NCBI GenBank assembly: GCA_016169945.1
Contig: JADLSH010000215.1
Coordinates: 434,001 to 498,000 of the forward strand
From: Trachythela sp. YZ-2020
Taxonomy: Eukaryota; Cnidaria; Anthozoa; Malacalcyonacea; Clavulariidae
Direction of reading: 5' to 3'
Length of the DNA stretch: 64,000 bases
Made by a program: the position numbers and the translations under genes. A model generated the notes under the pieces. The model was given only the letters and a program-made list of their open reading frames with translations, was not told the DNA's origin and did no database searches. Shown one piece after another: positions 33,996 through 45,453 of this stretch (position 1 is its first letter; each line of letters opens with the position of its first letter).

Positions 33996-35374
33996 CTAAC
34001 AGGGATTGAGTGGAGTTTGCGATTCGCGTTGGAGATTCAGTAGTGAGTTGACTGAGGTTCGTTTCTGAGGAACAGTTTTTCAATGCTTTGTATTCTGGAC
34101 AATTTTCTTTCAAAACGTCGCAATTTAAATCCCGAGTAATACAATCGGTTTGTTCAACGCTAGTGCTTGGATGTAGTTTGGTTTGAGGACGTTATCAAAC
34201 GAGCTTAGCGGTGGGCAATCTTCTGGACGGTAGGTCACACAAATTACGACTGAATTGTCTTTTTACATTGTACACTTATCCACAACTGGTGAAAGTTGTG
34301 TTCTGAGATGTAAGAGAGTTCTTTCAAGACCACAGATTTGAAGTCTTTGCGAATGTACGTAGGCGCAAACTCCTCCTCCTCGTTTATGTAGACGATCAAG
34401 TCTAATGAGTTTTATACCCGTCTATTTTCACCTCTGCAGATGTTACGCTCGTGTTTAGCCACGTTTCAAAAATCGTGATAATGTCAAATTTCCCCGAACG
34501 CACTAGTTCTCTAAGTTGAATAAGGTGGACGTTATTCCGAAGCGAGCGTATGTTTAAGTGAAGAACTTTTATAAGCCCGGTGTTGACTGATATACTTACT
34601 ATCTGTTTCGATCGGTTGGTGCAGGTCACAAGTTAAATTAAAATTCGCCGGCTTGTTTGGTGTTACCGAGATCAGATTATTTAAGTTCCTCGTGTTGTAG
34701 TGTTTAAAACTAGTAACTCTTTACGTCTTGATGTTAGTGATAACGTAATGTCTGAGTTCTCAGTAGAAACAGAAAGACAGCTGGGGCCGGGATCATGTTA
34801 GCCTGCGTGGCAGGCGTTCTATTGTGGGGGAGGGAGTTTTGTTTAGAGCGCGCGCTTTTTTTGAGAGCGCGCTAGGTGAGAAGTTAGGGGGGGAGGAGAA
34901 AAAGCGAAGGGAGAGGCGAAATGAACGCCTGCCCAAATCCTATTCATAAACGAGACTTTTGTGTCCAAAACCTTCGGTTAAATTCCCATTGGCTAATATG
35001 CGCTGTCGCGTCAACACTCAGTGAGATCTGTCAACAAATCGGCAATACGCCTGAAAAGTGTCAGAAACAACTGCACCTTACCGCATGGTGGGATTGTATT
35101 TCGTCAGACAGTGGAGCATGTCTGAATTATCTGAGCGTTTAGGTTGAAATTATTCTTAAGCCGGAACAGCAAAAATACGTTACCGAGCTGCTTTTCGGTC
35201 TAGACGTGCTTGCCGTTCTGCCAACGGGCTTTGGGAAAAGCATAACTTTCAAGTGTTTACAATAGCCATTCGAAGCTAGAGATTGTAGATGCCGGTACTC
35301 AATCGTGTAGTATTGTGGTATGTCCTTTGGAGAGCATTATGAAAGACCAGATTGCTGAAGCACAGTCTCAAAGA

Positions 35375-36162
35375 CAGGGTTTTTTTTAAGAAAAATTTAG
35401 AACTGCACATTTTGTCATACTGTCCCAACACGCCAGGGCCTTTTTTAAGAAATGGTTAGTGGGGGGGGGGGCATCAACGAAAAGGGACCTAACAAGAATG
35501 TGGTATATTGAGGATGTGTGGATGTGGTTGGGGGTCTGGGGGTCCTCCCCAGAAAAATTTTGTATTTTTGAGTTTCTGTGGCTTTATTTCCTGCATTTTC
35601 AGAGACATTTTTTGAAATATCCCATCTAAACAGACTGAGCTTTTGGTGTAAAAGCAATGCTTTGTTATGAGAATATCATAACTTTCTTCTGACCTAACTT
35701 AAGAACTTTTGCTTATATTTTGGACAAAAGGGACCTTCACTGGGAGGATAGTTTACTGGGGCTAACATTGGGGCTGGGGGGGGGCTTTGGCCCCCCAGTA
35801 TATTAATTAAAAAAGGCCCTGCGACATGTCATAGCATGAAATTCAACTCGCGCAAATGGCACCATTTTTTTTTCTTATTAAACTTTCATTAACTGATTCT
35901 CATCCCTACAAATAGAAACGATGCTGAAAATTGTCAACAAAAATTATATTGTTGAGTTTGTTATGAGAAATTCTGGTACTGCTTTTGTTATTGAAGCTAT
36001 ATGTATTCCATTTATTCCTTCGATTACTTTAGTTTTCTACAATAAATATCCATATCCTGAAAGTTCGTATTTTTTTCAACTGCACAAAATATTTTTTAGA
36101 GTTGCACAAATTGATTTAGAACTGCACATTTTGTGTAGAACTGCACGTTAAAAAAAACCCTG
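35375..36162. mobile_element. Nested CAGGG-ended element inside the RecQ-like fragment
   Basis: The ends CAGGGTTTTTTTTAA and TTAAAAAAAACCCTG are inverted copies, with 'agaactgcacattttgt' repeated near both ends. A second element lies inside it. No matching target duplication was found. Confidence 0.55.
35434..35821. mobile_element. Second-level nested CAGGG-ended element (388 bp)
   Basis: The ends CAGGGCCTTTTTTAA and TTAAAAAAGGCCCTG are inverted. The body has G-runs at 35460 and 35775. It makes a three-layer nest: this element in 35375-36162, in 34799-36561. Confidence 0.6.
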
Positions 36163-36612
36163 GGAATGACTGCATGTTCACTTACTGATACGAAATTAGC
36201 TTACTGATTAGAAAGTATCTCAGAATCCACCACAACTTCTGTTTGCAAGCGAACACCTACAGCGATGTTCAGGCACATCAATTAACATCAGTTTCCGGAG
36301 CGTTAGCGCTCAATCATCACTAATTTCCGCAGCGTTTTTTCATTGGTTATTTGAAGAGGTGTTACTATAATTTCCAGTCGTATTTGCATGTTTTAGCCTT
36401 GTCTCGTTTATGAATAGGATATTTGGGCAGGCGTTCATTTCGCCTCTCTCCGCTTTTTCTCCTCCCCCCTAACTTCTCAACTAGCGCGCACTCTCAAAAT
36501 AAAAGCGCGCGCTCTAAACAAAACTCCCTCCCCCACAATAGAACGCCTGCCACGCAGGCTAGGATCATGTGAGAGTATATCAGTTGTTTTCATCGGGTGA
36601 CATGCAAAGCAG

Positions 36613-37292
36613 CTAATAGACGGTCGGCCAAAGTTATAAAAGTTAGACTCCGATGGCATTTTTTGTTACAAGTTGCCAACAGGCATTTTCTTAAAGCTTA
36701 TGCATTGGCGAACAAGACTATATATGTTGCCACCTCGGATTTTGAATTTACCGCCAATTGAATTACTATAATAGCAAAAAATGCAGAATTTCAAGTTCAC
36801 TTTTAACAAAAATAAACTATGCCAATAGAACGTTCACCAAAAAGTATACATAAGACAATTAAATGGCTAATGCGATTTTTCAAGCCCGTTTTGAGTTAAA
36901 GAAGGTTAAAGTTGGCAAATAGTAACTGAATAACATTAATTAGTGCATTTTCTGCATTTTTGAGCGTCAACAACTCAAAATACGGTATGAAAAACGTACA
37001 ACTCGTTTAAATGTCTTATATATACTTTTCTGTGAACTTTCTAATGATATAGTTTATTTTTGTAAAACGTCAATATGAAATTTTGAATTTTTTGCTGTTA
37101 TAGTAATTCAATAGGAAAAATTTTTTAATTCTCAAATTTTCGGCTGTAAATTCAAAATCAGAGATGGCAACATATATAGTCTTGTTCGTCAATGCCTGAG
37201 CTTTAAGAAAATGCCTGTTGGCAGCTTGTAACAAACAATGCCATCAAACACTTTTTCTGGGCACATTTTTAAGAGTTGGCCGGCCGTCTATA
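36613..37292. mobile_element. Large palindromic element upstream of the second zinc-finger gene
   Basis: The arms 36613-36795 and about 37075-37292 are imperfect inverted copies: outer words 'tagacggtcggcc' / 'ggccggccgtcta', then 'gatggcatt' / 'aatgccatc', then 'ttgttacaag..caacaggcattttctt' and its inverse. The centre is AT-rich. It ends about 80 bp before the open frame of the zinc-finger gene, so it may lie in its promoter or first intron. Confidence 0.6.
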
Positions 37293-37414
37293 ACAATTGA
37301 ATGGGATTTATGTTGAACGGTACCTGACCGTGCACAAATCTTTTGTTTTACGTTCATTAGTATTTCAGTTTGGAGATTAAGCCTAAGCATTTCCATTGGT
37401 CGAATTCTAGGATA

Positions 37415-38773
37415 ATGGCTTATGAATGTGATGTATGTGGAAAGAAACTTACCCAATCAAGCAGCTTCATGATAGCGCATAAAAGAATACATACTGGAGA
37501 AAAACCTTATCAATGTGATGTTTGCAAGAAAAGATTTACAACGTCTAGCAGCCGTCAAGTCCATATGAGAACACACACTGGAGACAAACCTTATGAATGT
37601 GATGTTTGTCAGAAACGATTTACGAAATTGTGCAACGTAGTAAGTCATAAAAGAACACACACCAATGAGAAACCTTATGAATGTGATGTTTGTAAGATAA
37701 GATTTAAACAAACTGCCAATTTAGCATCACACAAAAGAACACACACTGGAGATAAACCTTATGAATGTGATGTTTGTCAGAAACAATTTAGACGATCACA
37801 CAATTTAGCAATACACAAAAAAACACACACTGGAGACAAACCTTATCATTGTGATGTTTGTCAGAAACGATTTATGCGATCGAGCTTTTTAGCAACACAC
37901 GAAAGAACACACACTGGAGAAAAACCTTATCAATGTGATGTTTGCAAGAAAAGATTTAACTCTTCAAGTAACTTTTTAAGACATAAAAGAACATGCACTG
38001 GAGAGAAACCTTATGAATGTGATGTTTGCCAGCAACGATTTGCAAAATCAAGCAACTTAGTAAGTCATAAGAGAACACACACTGGAGACAAACCTTATGA
38101 ATGTGAAGTTTGTCAGAAAACATTTGGTTATTCATATAACTTGTTAAGACATAAAAGAACACACACGGGTGAGAAACCTTATGAATGTGATGTTTGTCAG
38201 AAACGATTTACGAAATCAAGCAAGTTAGTAAATCATAAAAGAACACACACTGGTGAGAAACCTTATGAATGTGATGTTTGTCAGAAACGATTTACGAAAT
38301 CAAGCAAGTTAGTAAATCATAAAAGAACACACACTGGTGAGAAACCTTATGAATGTGATGTTTGTCAGAAACGATTTACGAAATCAAGCCAGTTAGTAAA
38401 TCATAAAAGAACACACACTGGTGAGAAACCTTATGAATGTGATGTTTGTCAGAAACGATTTACGAAATCAAGCAAGTTAGTAAATCATAAAAGAACACAC
38501 ACTGGTGAGAAACCTTATGAATGTGATGTTTGTCAGAAAAGATTTAGACATTCGATCAACTTAGTGAGTCATAAAAGAACACACACTGGAGACAAACCTT
38601 ATGAATGTGATGTCTGTAAGAAGAGATTTACACAAACAGGTCATTTAGAAGCACATAAAAAAACACACACTGGACAAGAGAATGTCAGTGAACATTATAT
38701 TTCTATTTTATGTGCAAAATGCCTCAAAAGCATTCTGGTACAAACTGGTACTGTGTGTGACAAATGTGCCTGA
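37415..38773 (+). CDS. C2H2 zinc-finger protein with fifteen tandem fingers
   Basis: From ATG 37415 (MAYECDVCGKK) it encodes 452 codons. The frame is open back to about 37370, preceded by 'tatttcag', so an upstream coding exon spliced there is an alternative. Fifteen C2H2 fingers with THTGEKP/THTGDKP linkers fill almost the whole protein. The tail has a lone CAKC..CDKC pair. Fingers 10-13 (38173-38508) are nearly identical 84-bp units. Finger 7 has an altered linker (RTCTGEKP). It is probably a nuclear DNA-binding protein with unknown target. It is related to the gene at 27704 but has a different C-terminus. Confidence 0.87.
   Translation: MAYECDVCGKKLTQSSSFMIAHKRIHTGEKPYQCDVCKKRFTTSSSRQVHMRTHTGDKPYECDVCQKRFTKLCNVVSHKRTHTNEKPYECDVCKIRFKQTANLASHKRTHTGDKPYECDVCQKQFRRSHNLAIHKKTHTGDKPYHCDVCQKRFMRSSFLATHERTHTGEKPYQCDVCKKRFNSSSNFLRHKRTCTGEKPYECDVCQQRFAKSSNLVSHKRTHTGDKPYECEVCQKTFGYSYNLLRHKRTHTGEKPYECDVCQKRFTKSSKLVNHKRTHTGEKPYECDVCQKRFTKSSKLVNHKRTHTGEKPYECDVCQKRFTKSSQLVNHKRTHTGEKPYECDVCQKRFTKSSKLVNHKRTHTGEKPYECDVCQKRFRHSINLVSHKRTHTGDKPYECDVCKKRFTQTGHLEAHKKTHTGQENVSEHYISILCAKCLKSILVQTGTVCDKCA
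38173..38508 (+). repeat. Four tandem 84-bp finger units in the coding sequence
   Basis: Each unit encodes YECDVCQKRFTKSSKLVNHK plus linker. At DNA level they match almost perfectly; the one coding change I see is AAG to CAG in the third unit (SSKL to SSQL). This points to recent unequal exchange or slippage. Confidence 0.85.
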
Positions 38774-38779
38774 TGCGGT

Positions 38780-41050
38780 TTTAACAATCATTTCTATAAC
38801 TGGAGTACATTTATCGCACATGACATTACAAGCAGAACTTTTTATTAGTGCCTTGTATAAACATGTTGAAGGTTTGTATCTTATATATATTTACAGTCAT
38901 TGAGTGATTCTCTCACTTCTACAGAGTACAGGATATGCCTTACTTGTATTTGAATTTGTGCATTAGTAGAATTCGCGCAAACCATAGATATAATAGGAGC
39001 GAAAAACAATCTGCAAGGAAACAACACAATTGTGTAAATTTTTGCCACACAGAATACACTTGACATTGATCATTTTGGCCTTATGTATATATAAAATTTG
39101 CTTTCGCTTGAGATTTTTTGAATTCAGATGGCTTGATAATTCTAAAAAGCGTGTGCAAATCATTAGGCATTCTATGTCATATTTACAAGAAAACCATAAT
39201 TTAAGTGTAATTTTAGTTTATAGTTTTGTTCTGTTTTCAGACGTACGAAATTAAAATAAACAGCACATAATTCATTACAATCAATCGCGCGAATTTGAGA
39301 CTTCAGAGCGAAATTTAGCGACTATTTATATACAAATAATATAATAGATCGAAAATATCATGCGGCGAGCCGCGTTTTTTTTTATATATACTAGCTACAA
39401 CAATGAAAAATTGTTTTTTGACATGTTAAGGGTATATGCTAGAAAAGCTGGCATTTTAAGCCAAAGCCTTTTGTGAGCAATAAAATATCAAGTAAAAAAC
39501 AAGTGATGCATCTGTTAGGTGCATGCACCTGTTAGGTTATGCCCCGGTCAAACGAGAACAAGAGTTGATGAGAGTAGACTGGATCAGTTACCCCGGACAA
39601 ATGTGGAAACTCATCATCTCTCGTCAAAATCTAGCTAACTACAGTTATACACCTAAACATTATTCTTGCTATATTTAACAGTATTAGTTTAATGTAATAT
39701 TTAGTAATATATATATATATTCACTTGTTTTTTACTTGATATTTTATTTAATTTTCGATGAAACTGTGAACTATTATAGTTACTTTATTCGTCATAGATA
39801 TAAGATAGTTGATAATTATTTTATTTACATTGTTATTAATATTGTTGGTTTCAGTTGGTCTTTACAATAAAATGGGATATTTTTGTAGTTTGTCGTCTAC
39901 ATCATTCTGGCTGTGCCTGCGGCCTTCAATTTTGAATAGCTCTTATAAAATACTAAACATCGAGCCCTATGGCTATGCCGTTGCATGACATTATTTTTTG
40001 GATTAAAGGCAAAGTAAAATTAACGAGATTCATGCTCACCATTTCTCTGCGAATTTACATTTTACTATAACATCGCTCTGTGTCCGAAATTACTTTGCAT
40101 GTTGCAGCAAAAATTGCCTCCTGTAACATGGCTTTACAGTAAGGGACCGGTCATAAATTAACTGCCAGGAGAGGATGGAGGGAAAATGGATGGGCCACCA
40201 AATTTTTTCCATCAATTTTGGTGGGTCATCAACCAATTTATGAATAAATGGATGGCCATGCAACAACAAAATTAACAAATTTTCAGTTGTACCAGAACTA
40301 TTATTACAATAACGAAATTTAGAAAAGAGAACCTATTAAACTTATACTATTTTTGAATTCACACAACCAGTTGACTGTTGACATATGTTCATGAACCATG
40401 CATTTCATATATAACAACCCATTTAAAAGAAAAGACACGCTTAGGAGTATATCCTGCCTATAAACGCCTTACAATCACCTATATATATGTTCTAAGCTGT
40501 GAGCCTTTGATGATGATCAGCAGTGGCATAGCCAGGGGGTGGCGAATGATCTCCAGAACGGCTCCGGTGTGAAAGATTTAAATCCGGGCAGAAAGTGGGG
40601 GGGGGGGAGGTGCAATGTGTTTAATAACTATAATAATGGCTTTTCCATAACCGGTCTGTTTTTGGATTGGAATCCTGCTGGTGAATAAACTACTATTCAT
40701 ATGTCTACTGTTCTCGTAAATTTCGAGTCATATATAATTCTGTGGTGTTTGCCTGGCAATCTTCATAATCTCAGGGTCATCCGCAAATGGAATGACACAT
40801 ATCTCTAACGACCAATCTTTTTAATATTTGAAAAGAACCATGGTATGTCTGGATTTGACATGAGTTCAAGCGAGCTGTCATACTTGGTTGGTTGACTAGG
40901 TATATCTGAACTAAATCGTTGGTTTCTTTCGTATTCTTGACTACCGTCACATCAGTGACGACACCAAAAAAATTCTCTCTAATCCTCCCGTAGGCCTTGA
41001 ATTATTTAATAATAATAATTTATTAATTTATATTGCGCAGATATTAATAC
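38780..41050. other. Intergenic DNA
   Basis: AT-rich sequence without credible genes. It holds a small palindrome (39480-39747), a fragment 'gggaccggtcataaatt' at 40143, and an element end 'cagtggcatagccagg' at 40523 with G-run and 'gaaagtggggg', similar to 27285-27330. Confidence 0.45.
39480..39747. repeat. Short inverted-repeat element
   Basis: 'aaaatatcaagtaaaaaaca' at 39483 is repeated in inverse at 39727-39746 (tgttttttacttgatatttt). The interior includes 'ggtgcatgcacc'. It is non-coding. Confidence 0.5.
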
Positions 41051-41057
41051 TACACTT

Positions 41058-41668
41058 TCAAAGTACAAAATTAGGCATTATTATAGATGAACAATTAAAA
41101 TGGCACGAACATAACAAGAAACAATGTAAAACAATCTCAGCACTTATCGGAATGTTAAGAAGAGCTAGAGATTTTGTCACACAAGATGTTTTAATTACAA
41201 TGTACAATTCACTTGTACTTCCGCACTTTACCTACTGCTCAACTGTGTGGCATGGTTTTGGCGCCGATCACATTAATAAATTATATAAGTTACAGAAAAG
41301 GGCTGCCCGCGTAATAACAGGATCCAGTTGCGAGATAAGATCAACTAACATTTTTGAAACCTTAAACTGGAGACCTATAAATGACAACTTAGACGAGCGC
41401 GACCTTGTAATGATTTTTAAGGCCCTTAAAGGTTTAGTTCCCGACTACCTAACGCAGACAATTAACTTGAACGGAAACGACAGCCATCAATTACGTAGCA
41501 ACAATAGAAATATTCACCTACCTAAGCCAAAGACAAATTTTCTAAAAATAGCTTTTCCTATCGAGGAGCTATGATTTGGAATAACCTACCTAATCATATT
41601 ATTGACCAAGCCTTAATAGATGATGTCTCTGTCAACTCCTTTAAGAATGTCATAAAACGTATGTCCTA
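41058..41668 (+). pseudogene. LINE reverse transcriptase, 3'-terminal fragment
   Basis: It reads TKLGIIIDEQLKWHEH, then VLPHFTYCSTVWHGFG, LQKRAARVITG and a region like DLVMIFKALKGLVPDYL, all typical of the C-terminal part of jockey/RTE/CR1-type RT proteins. The frame breaks near 41570 and resumes as MIWNNLPNHIIDQ..NSFKNVIKR. It is 5'-truncated, and an AT-rich 3' region follows. Confidence 0.8.
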
Positions 41669-42019
41669 ACCATTGGTCCTATCCCATTTATAGTGTAATT
41701 AACTACATCCATGTAAATAGTTTACTTAAATTTCTTGTTTTCTCGCTTTTTAAACTTTCTTTTTTTCCTAATTATGTAAATATTTTAATGAACTCACGGC
41801 CCTTTGAAAAACAGATGTACTTCTGAAAGGCTACCGTGATTAAATAAGTTTAAATAATAATAAAATAAATAATAAATGCGTATTACAAGAATAAAATATA
41901 TTTAACAAAAGACTTATAGATAAAACAGTTAATTAAAACGTTAATTGCAAATTTTAAAACTATACCTAATGCCATACGACATAGAAACGTTTTTATGGAA
42001 TATTTAAAACCATTCAATG

Positions 42020-42350
42020 AAATGCAGTTTCTAATGTCACAAGGCAGGGCTTTCCAAAGCTTCGGAGCTGCAGAACGAAATGCCCTGTCGCCTAGTAGCT
42101 AGTCTGCGTAAAGTTTTACAAATGGGTGGAGTTCGTAACAATTCTCTAGCATCACAACGAAGGTAGTATTTGTTGAGTTGCCTGATGCTCATAAGTTCTT
42201 GCAAGTTAGTACGTGGGAGCTCAGCCATGGAGTGCTTTAAAAGTTAGAACCAGTATCTTGAACTCGATTCGAAATTTCACTGGAAGGTAGAGGAGTTCGC
42301 GAAGAAAAGGAGTTATGGGAAAGTCTGGATTCTTGAAAGACCAATCTAAA
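42020..42350 (-). pseudogene. LINE RT 3'-terminal fragment (antisense)
   Basis: The minus strand gives LPVKFRIEFKILVLTF and LQELMSIRQLNKYYLRCDA in nearby frames, the usual tail of LINE RT proteins (FKALHGLAP-type region). At least two frameshifts are present. It lies opposite to and just downstream of the 41-kb fragment. Confidence 0.65.
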
Positions 42351-42483
42351 GGTATAAACTGGGAGGAATGGATCGTATGTACTCTAACCCCTGCTATTCA
42401 AACATATCCAGTAACTTCGTTCTACTACAGTTGTTAAGTTTCAATAGCAGGGGTTTGACAGAAACACTATCCGCGAGCGCACA

Positions 42484-43265
42484 TCATTGGCTGTGCACTT
42501 GCGGACAGTGTTTCCTTATGATTCTCGCAGATCACAAGAGGCTACGTCTATAGGAGGGACTGAGTACGATGATTTACAAAGACATTGTTCATTTGCTGAT
42601 GTAGACGGCTCATTACAATATAGAGGGGTTCACCAACATTGGCTGTGCGCTTGCGATGGTTTAGAAGGACATTGTTTCTTTGCTGATGTAGAGGGCTCAT
42701 TAGGGACTGTTCATTATTTTTTGTACAGGGAGGTCCTGGGGAGAGACATCTACAGGAAATATATTTTCTACTGTCCCCCTTTTAAGACAACTAAAATTTA
42801 AGAAGACTTCCTCCCAACCCCTAAGAATACAAAATTCGTGGGCTAAATAATTGTGTATTTTTACATTTTAACATGTACTAGTTTTTTATGAAACAAAATC
42901 TAGTTAGAGAAGACTTAATAAACACGTACGTCAGTTTATGCAAACTAAACTAAATATGAAGATATTTAAGTTCTTTTTGTGAAACGTGCACTGCAATACT
43001 ATTACTGTTAAAGATAAATAAAGTTTCAAAGCCCCCCTTTCCGCTTATTCCTGTTTGCCTTGACAGTCAAACATTTTAAAGCCGCCGCCCCCCTAAATAA
43101 ATAACATGCGGCCCTTAGAATATACAGGGATTTAGCAACATTGGCTGCGTGCTTTCGGATAGTGTTTACATATAATTCTGGCAGATCACGGAAACTACGT
43201 CTAAATAAAAATGTCTTTCTAAGTCATTGTCCCTCTGCTAATATAAATTGCTCAGAATATACAGG
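42484..43265. repeat. Diverged repeat units ('attggctgtgc..cttgcg')
   Basis: Units at about 42484-42620, 42637-42705 and 43137-43260 share 'acattggctg', 'gcagatcac', 'aagacattgttc' and 'tttgctgatgtaga' words. Spacing is irregular and no gene is evident. A small hairpin (aacccctgctattcaaac / caatagcaggggttt) precedes them at 42388-42456. Confidence 0.45.
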
Positions 43266-43269
43266 GGAT

Positions 43270-44040
43270 TTTCTTTCTTCGACAACCGTATGTATGTTAT
43301 CGTCAGTCGCATTTGCTTGGTTCGTTGCACGAGTAATAGTTTCAGATTGTGTGTTTTTCAGCCTGTGCGCCCTGTACATTGTCATGCACTTCAACGGCTG
43401 TGCGTGTTTAAAATAACAAAATGATGTGCGCGATGTTAAAATGCAAATCCAAGTGCTCCTCTAAATAGTGGAACTTGTACCTACATGTATATGCTCTTTC
43501 GATGGAATTTTGATGATTCTTTGACTTTCCCATTATGGACTGATCGCGCGATCGTCTAATTTACAACTGTATTTTCTCTTTGTCAGTAGTTTCATTATTG
43601 TCTCATTAAAATTAAAAGAGCATTTTTTCTCCCATTAGGAAAGGGCAGATTAGGGGCATTTGTCTCCCCCCTCTCTCTGGCATCCCTGAATGCCCCCATC
43701 GCCCTAGTGGTCCTCGGGTGCCTATGGTTACCTGGAAAGCTTAGCTAGCGCTTTAGGTGTACAAATACAAGAAATACCTGAACATTAGGATTGCAAAACA
43801 AGAAAACCTGATTTTAATCAATTTGTTTTTGCATGTAATACAATAATTACATATGTTATTATATCTGGCAATGTTTTCCAGCCCTTAACAATAATATGAA
43901 TCGAGAGTTCTGTTTCTCCAAATACCTAAACCATGGTATTTATTACAACATATATTTAATGCTATGCCACCAATAAAAACACAACATTCTTTTACATTAT
44001 TAATCACTTAATATGGATAAAAAGCTAATTTTTAAATCCA
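43270..44040. other. Intergenic DNA
   Basis: No gene was recognised. AT-rich, with a short C/T-rich tract at 43650-43700. Confidence 0.4.
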
Positions 44041-44996
44041 GAAATTTAGTCAGCCTGCATAGCGTCATGAGTGACCATGTGATCTTCAAGTTTTTTAGGA
44101 ACATCAAACACAACATCACATACACAACAAACGTATCCAACACCAGTTGGTTCTGTTGATTAAAATTCTTGACAAAGACCACATTGATACTTTCTATCAT
44201 TGCCATGTTCCGTTGCTAAATGTTGTACCAATTTCATGAAATTGGAGACTTGTTTGTTACAGTTATTACAAATAAACTTTCTAGTATGTTTATCTTCAAT
44301 AAAATGTTCTTGCAAATCTTGTGGTTGAATAATCTCCCTACCGCCGAAGGCGTGAGACATGCTAGGGGGGTATGGGGGCATGCCCCCCCCCCGGAAAATT
44401 AGACTCCCTGAAATCTAGACTCCCTGAAATGCGATTTCAAGCGTTTTGGGGGTGAGATTTTGCAGAATTCGCAAGATAATGAAGTACATCAAAGACACGA
44501 ATTTTTATGATCTCACAAACATACCTTCTCCCAGACATTTATTCAATTGAATTGTACACATCATGTAGTTTCAATAGGCTTTGAATTAAAATGAATTTGG
44601 CTTATACTTAAAATTTAAGCACATAAAATCCTTCACAAGATAAATCGCTGCATGTGAAATAAAATTCTCAAGCAAAATAAAGAGTTATATTTCAATTATA
44701 CTTTGTAAAATGCATTATCCAATTACAATTACAATTTATACTATAAATAGACTTTCATCGCAAATGATATTCATCGCAAATCTTTCATCCAATGCAAATT
44801 AGCAAAATAACATCGTTTTAACACTCCAATTGCGTTACTCTGATCCTTTATTATAAATACAGTAGGAATTAGGAAAGCGGGAAGGTCCGAAAGAGCAATG
44901 CAAGTTGCTCGATAAAAATGTATTAAAGCGTGTAAGCGTGTTATATTTCAACTTCGCATCATTTATCATACAAAATATATTGCAGCATATTAATTT

Positions 44997-45293
44997 CTAT
45001 TTATTTTGGATATTTTCATACGTTATAGCAGTGCACGCTTTATCTTTGGCTTTACCACCCAAATTACCACCACGATCTTTGTGAGGCACGTAGATTTCAG
45101 CAGAGAAGTCTCTACTGAGTGCCTTCTCGTTGCTGAATAGCAAAGATAAAAGCTGCTGCTTGATGGCTTCGCTGCCCGACGACAACCTCATTCAAAGACA
45201 GTCGAACTGTCGAAGTTTATTTAATGCCGTTAAATCGTATCGTGCAATCGCATTTCGAACGTCCGCGTACATATTAATATCAATACTCGACAT
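44997..45293 (-). other. Conserved small open frame in hAT-like copy 2
   Basis: Counterpart of 33010-33306, with the same two-part frame, the same TGA and the same 64-codon second half starting MRLSSGSEAIK. Preservation may simply reflect recent duplication. Confidence 0.4.
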
Positions 45294-45453
45294 CGTAAAA
45301 CAATTTTCCTACTATGAAAAACCTTGGTATAGTTTATAATATACGAGATTACAAGTAGAAAGACTGCTTTGCATGAATTTCGCAATTTTCAGGACTGATG
45401 CCCCCAGCCGCGAATCAGTCCGAATCAGTCCAAAAAAATGAACCTATAGGAAT

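Larger units (their letters stand above)
32077..34640 (-). pseudogene. LINE endonuclease-region fragment, split by a hAT-like element
   Basis: On the minus strand, 34640-34004 reads as the start of an endonuclease domain (LHLNIRSLRNNV, ETWLNTS, GGGVCAYV, VICVTYRPED, LLGDLNCDV in mixed frames). After the insertion at 32499-33995, the reading resumes from 32490 with SDHVAVYVELK and later LDWNSYTNARNAVKRI, the linker before RT. Several frameshifts and stops are present and no RT follows, so it is a dead 3'-truncated or internally deleted copy. It may extend rightwards to 34789 and beyond the next insertion. Confidence 0.75.
35143..36213 (+). pseudogene. RecQ-like DNA helicase fragment, interrupted
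   Basis: 35143-35271 encodes LKPEQQKYVTELL followed by the Walker A motif VLPTGFGKS, the arrangement at the start of RecQ-family helicases, then a stop. In a shifted frame at 35310-35374 come VVCPLESIMKDQIAEAQ, which fits helicase motif Ia. After the 35375-36162 insertion a short match (GMTACSLTDTK) continues at 36160-36210. The ATPase DEAH box and the rest are absent. It is a dead fragment; RecQ enzymes unwind DNA 3'-5'. Confidence 0.65.
34799..36561. mobile_element. TIR element with 9-bp duplication carrying a RecQ-like fragment
   Basis: Inverted ends of about 150 bp start TAGCCTGCGTGGCAGGCG and continue through 'ttctattgtgggggagggag' to 'tcctattcataaacgag'. The 9-bp duplication GGATCATGT is exact (34790-34798, 36562-36570), as in Mutator-like elements. 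Inside are a RecQ-like helicase fragment and two nested CAGGG-ended insertions. No transposase is recognised. Confidence 0.85.

Noticed and set aside
34799..36561. A Helitron, because of a helicase
   Set aside because: The helicase motifs are RecQ-like rather than Pif1-like, there is no Rep domain, and the element has TIRs and a 9-bp duplication, which Helitrons lack.
42368..42801. Plus-strand frames around 42.4-42.8 kb as a gene
   Set aside because: They run through diverged repeat units with no domain, and the similar unit at 43.14 kb does not keep the frame.
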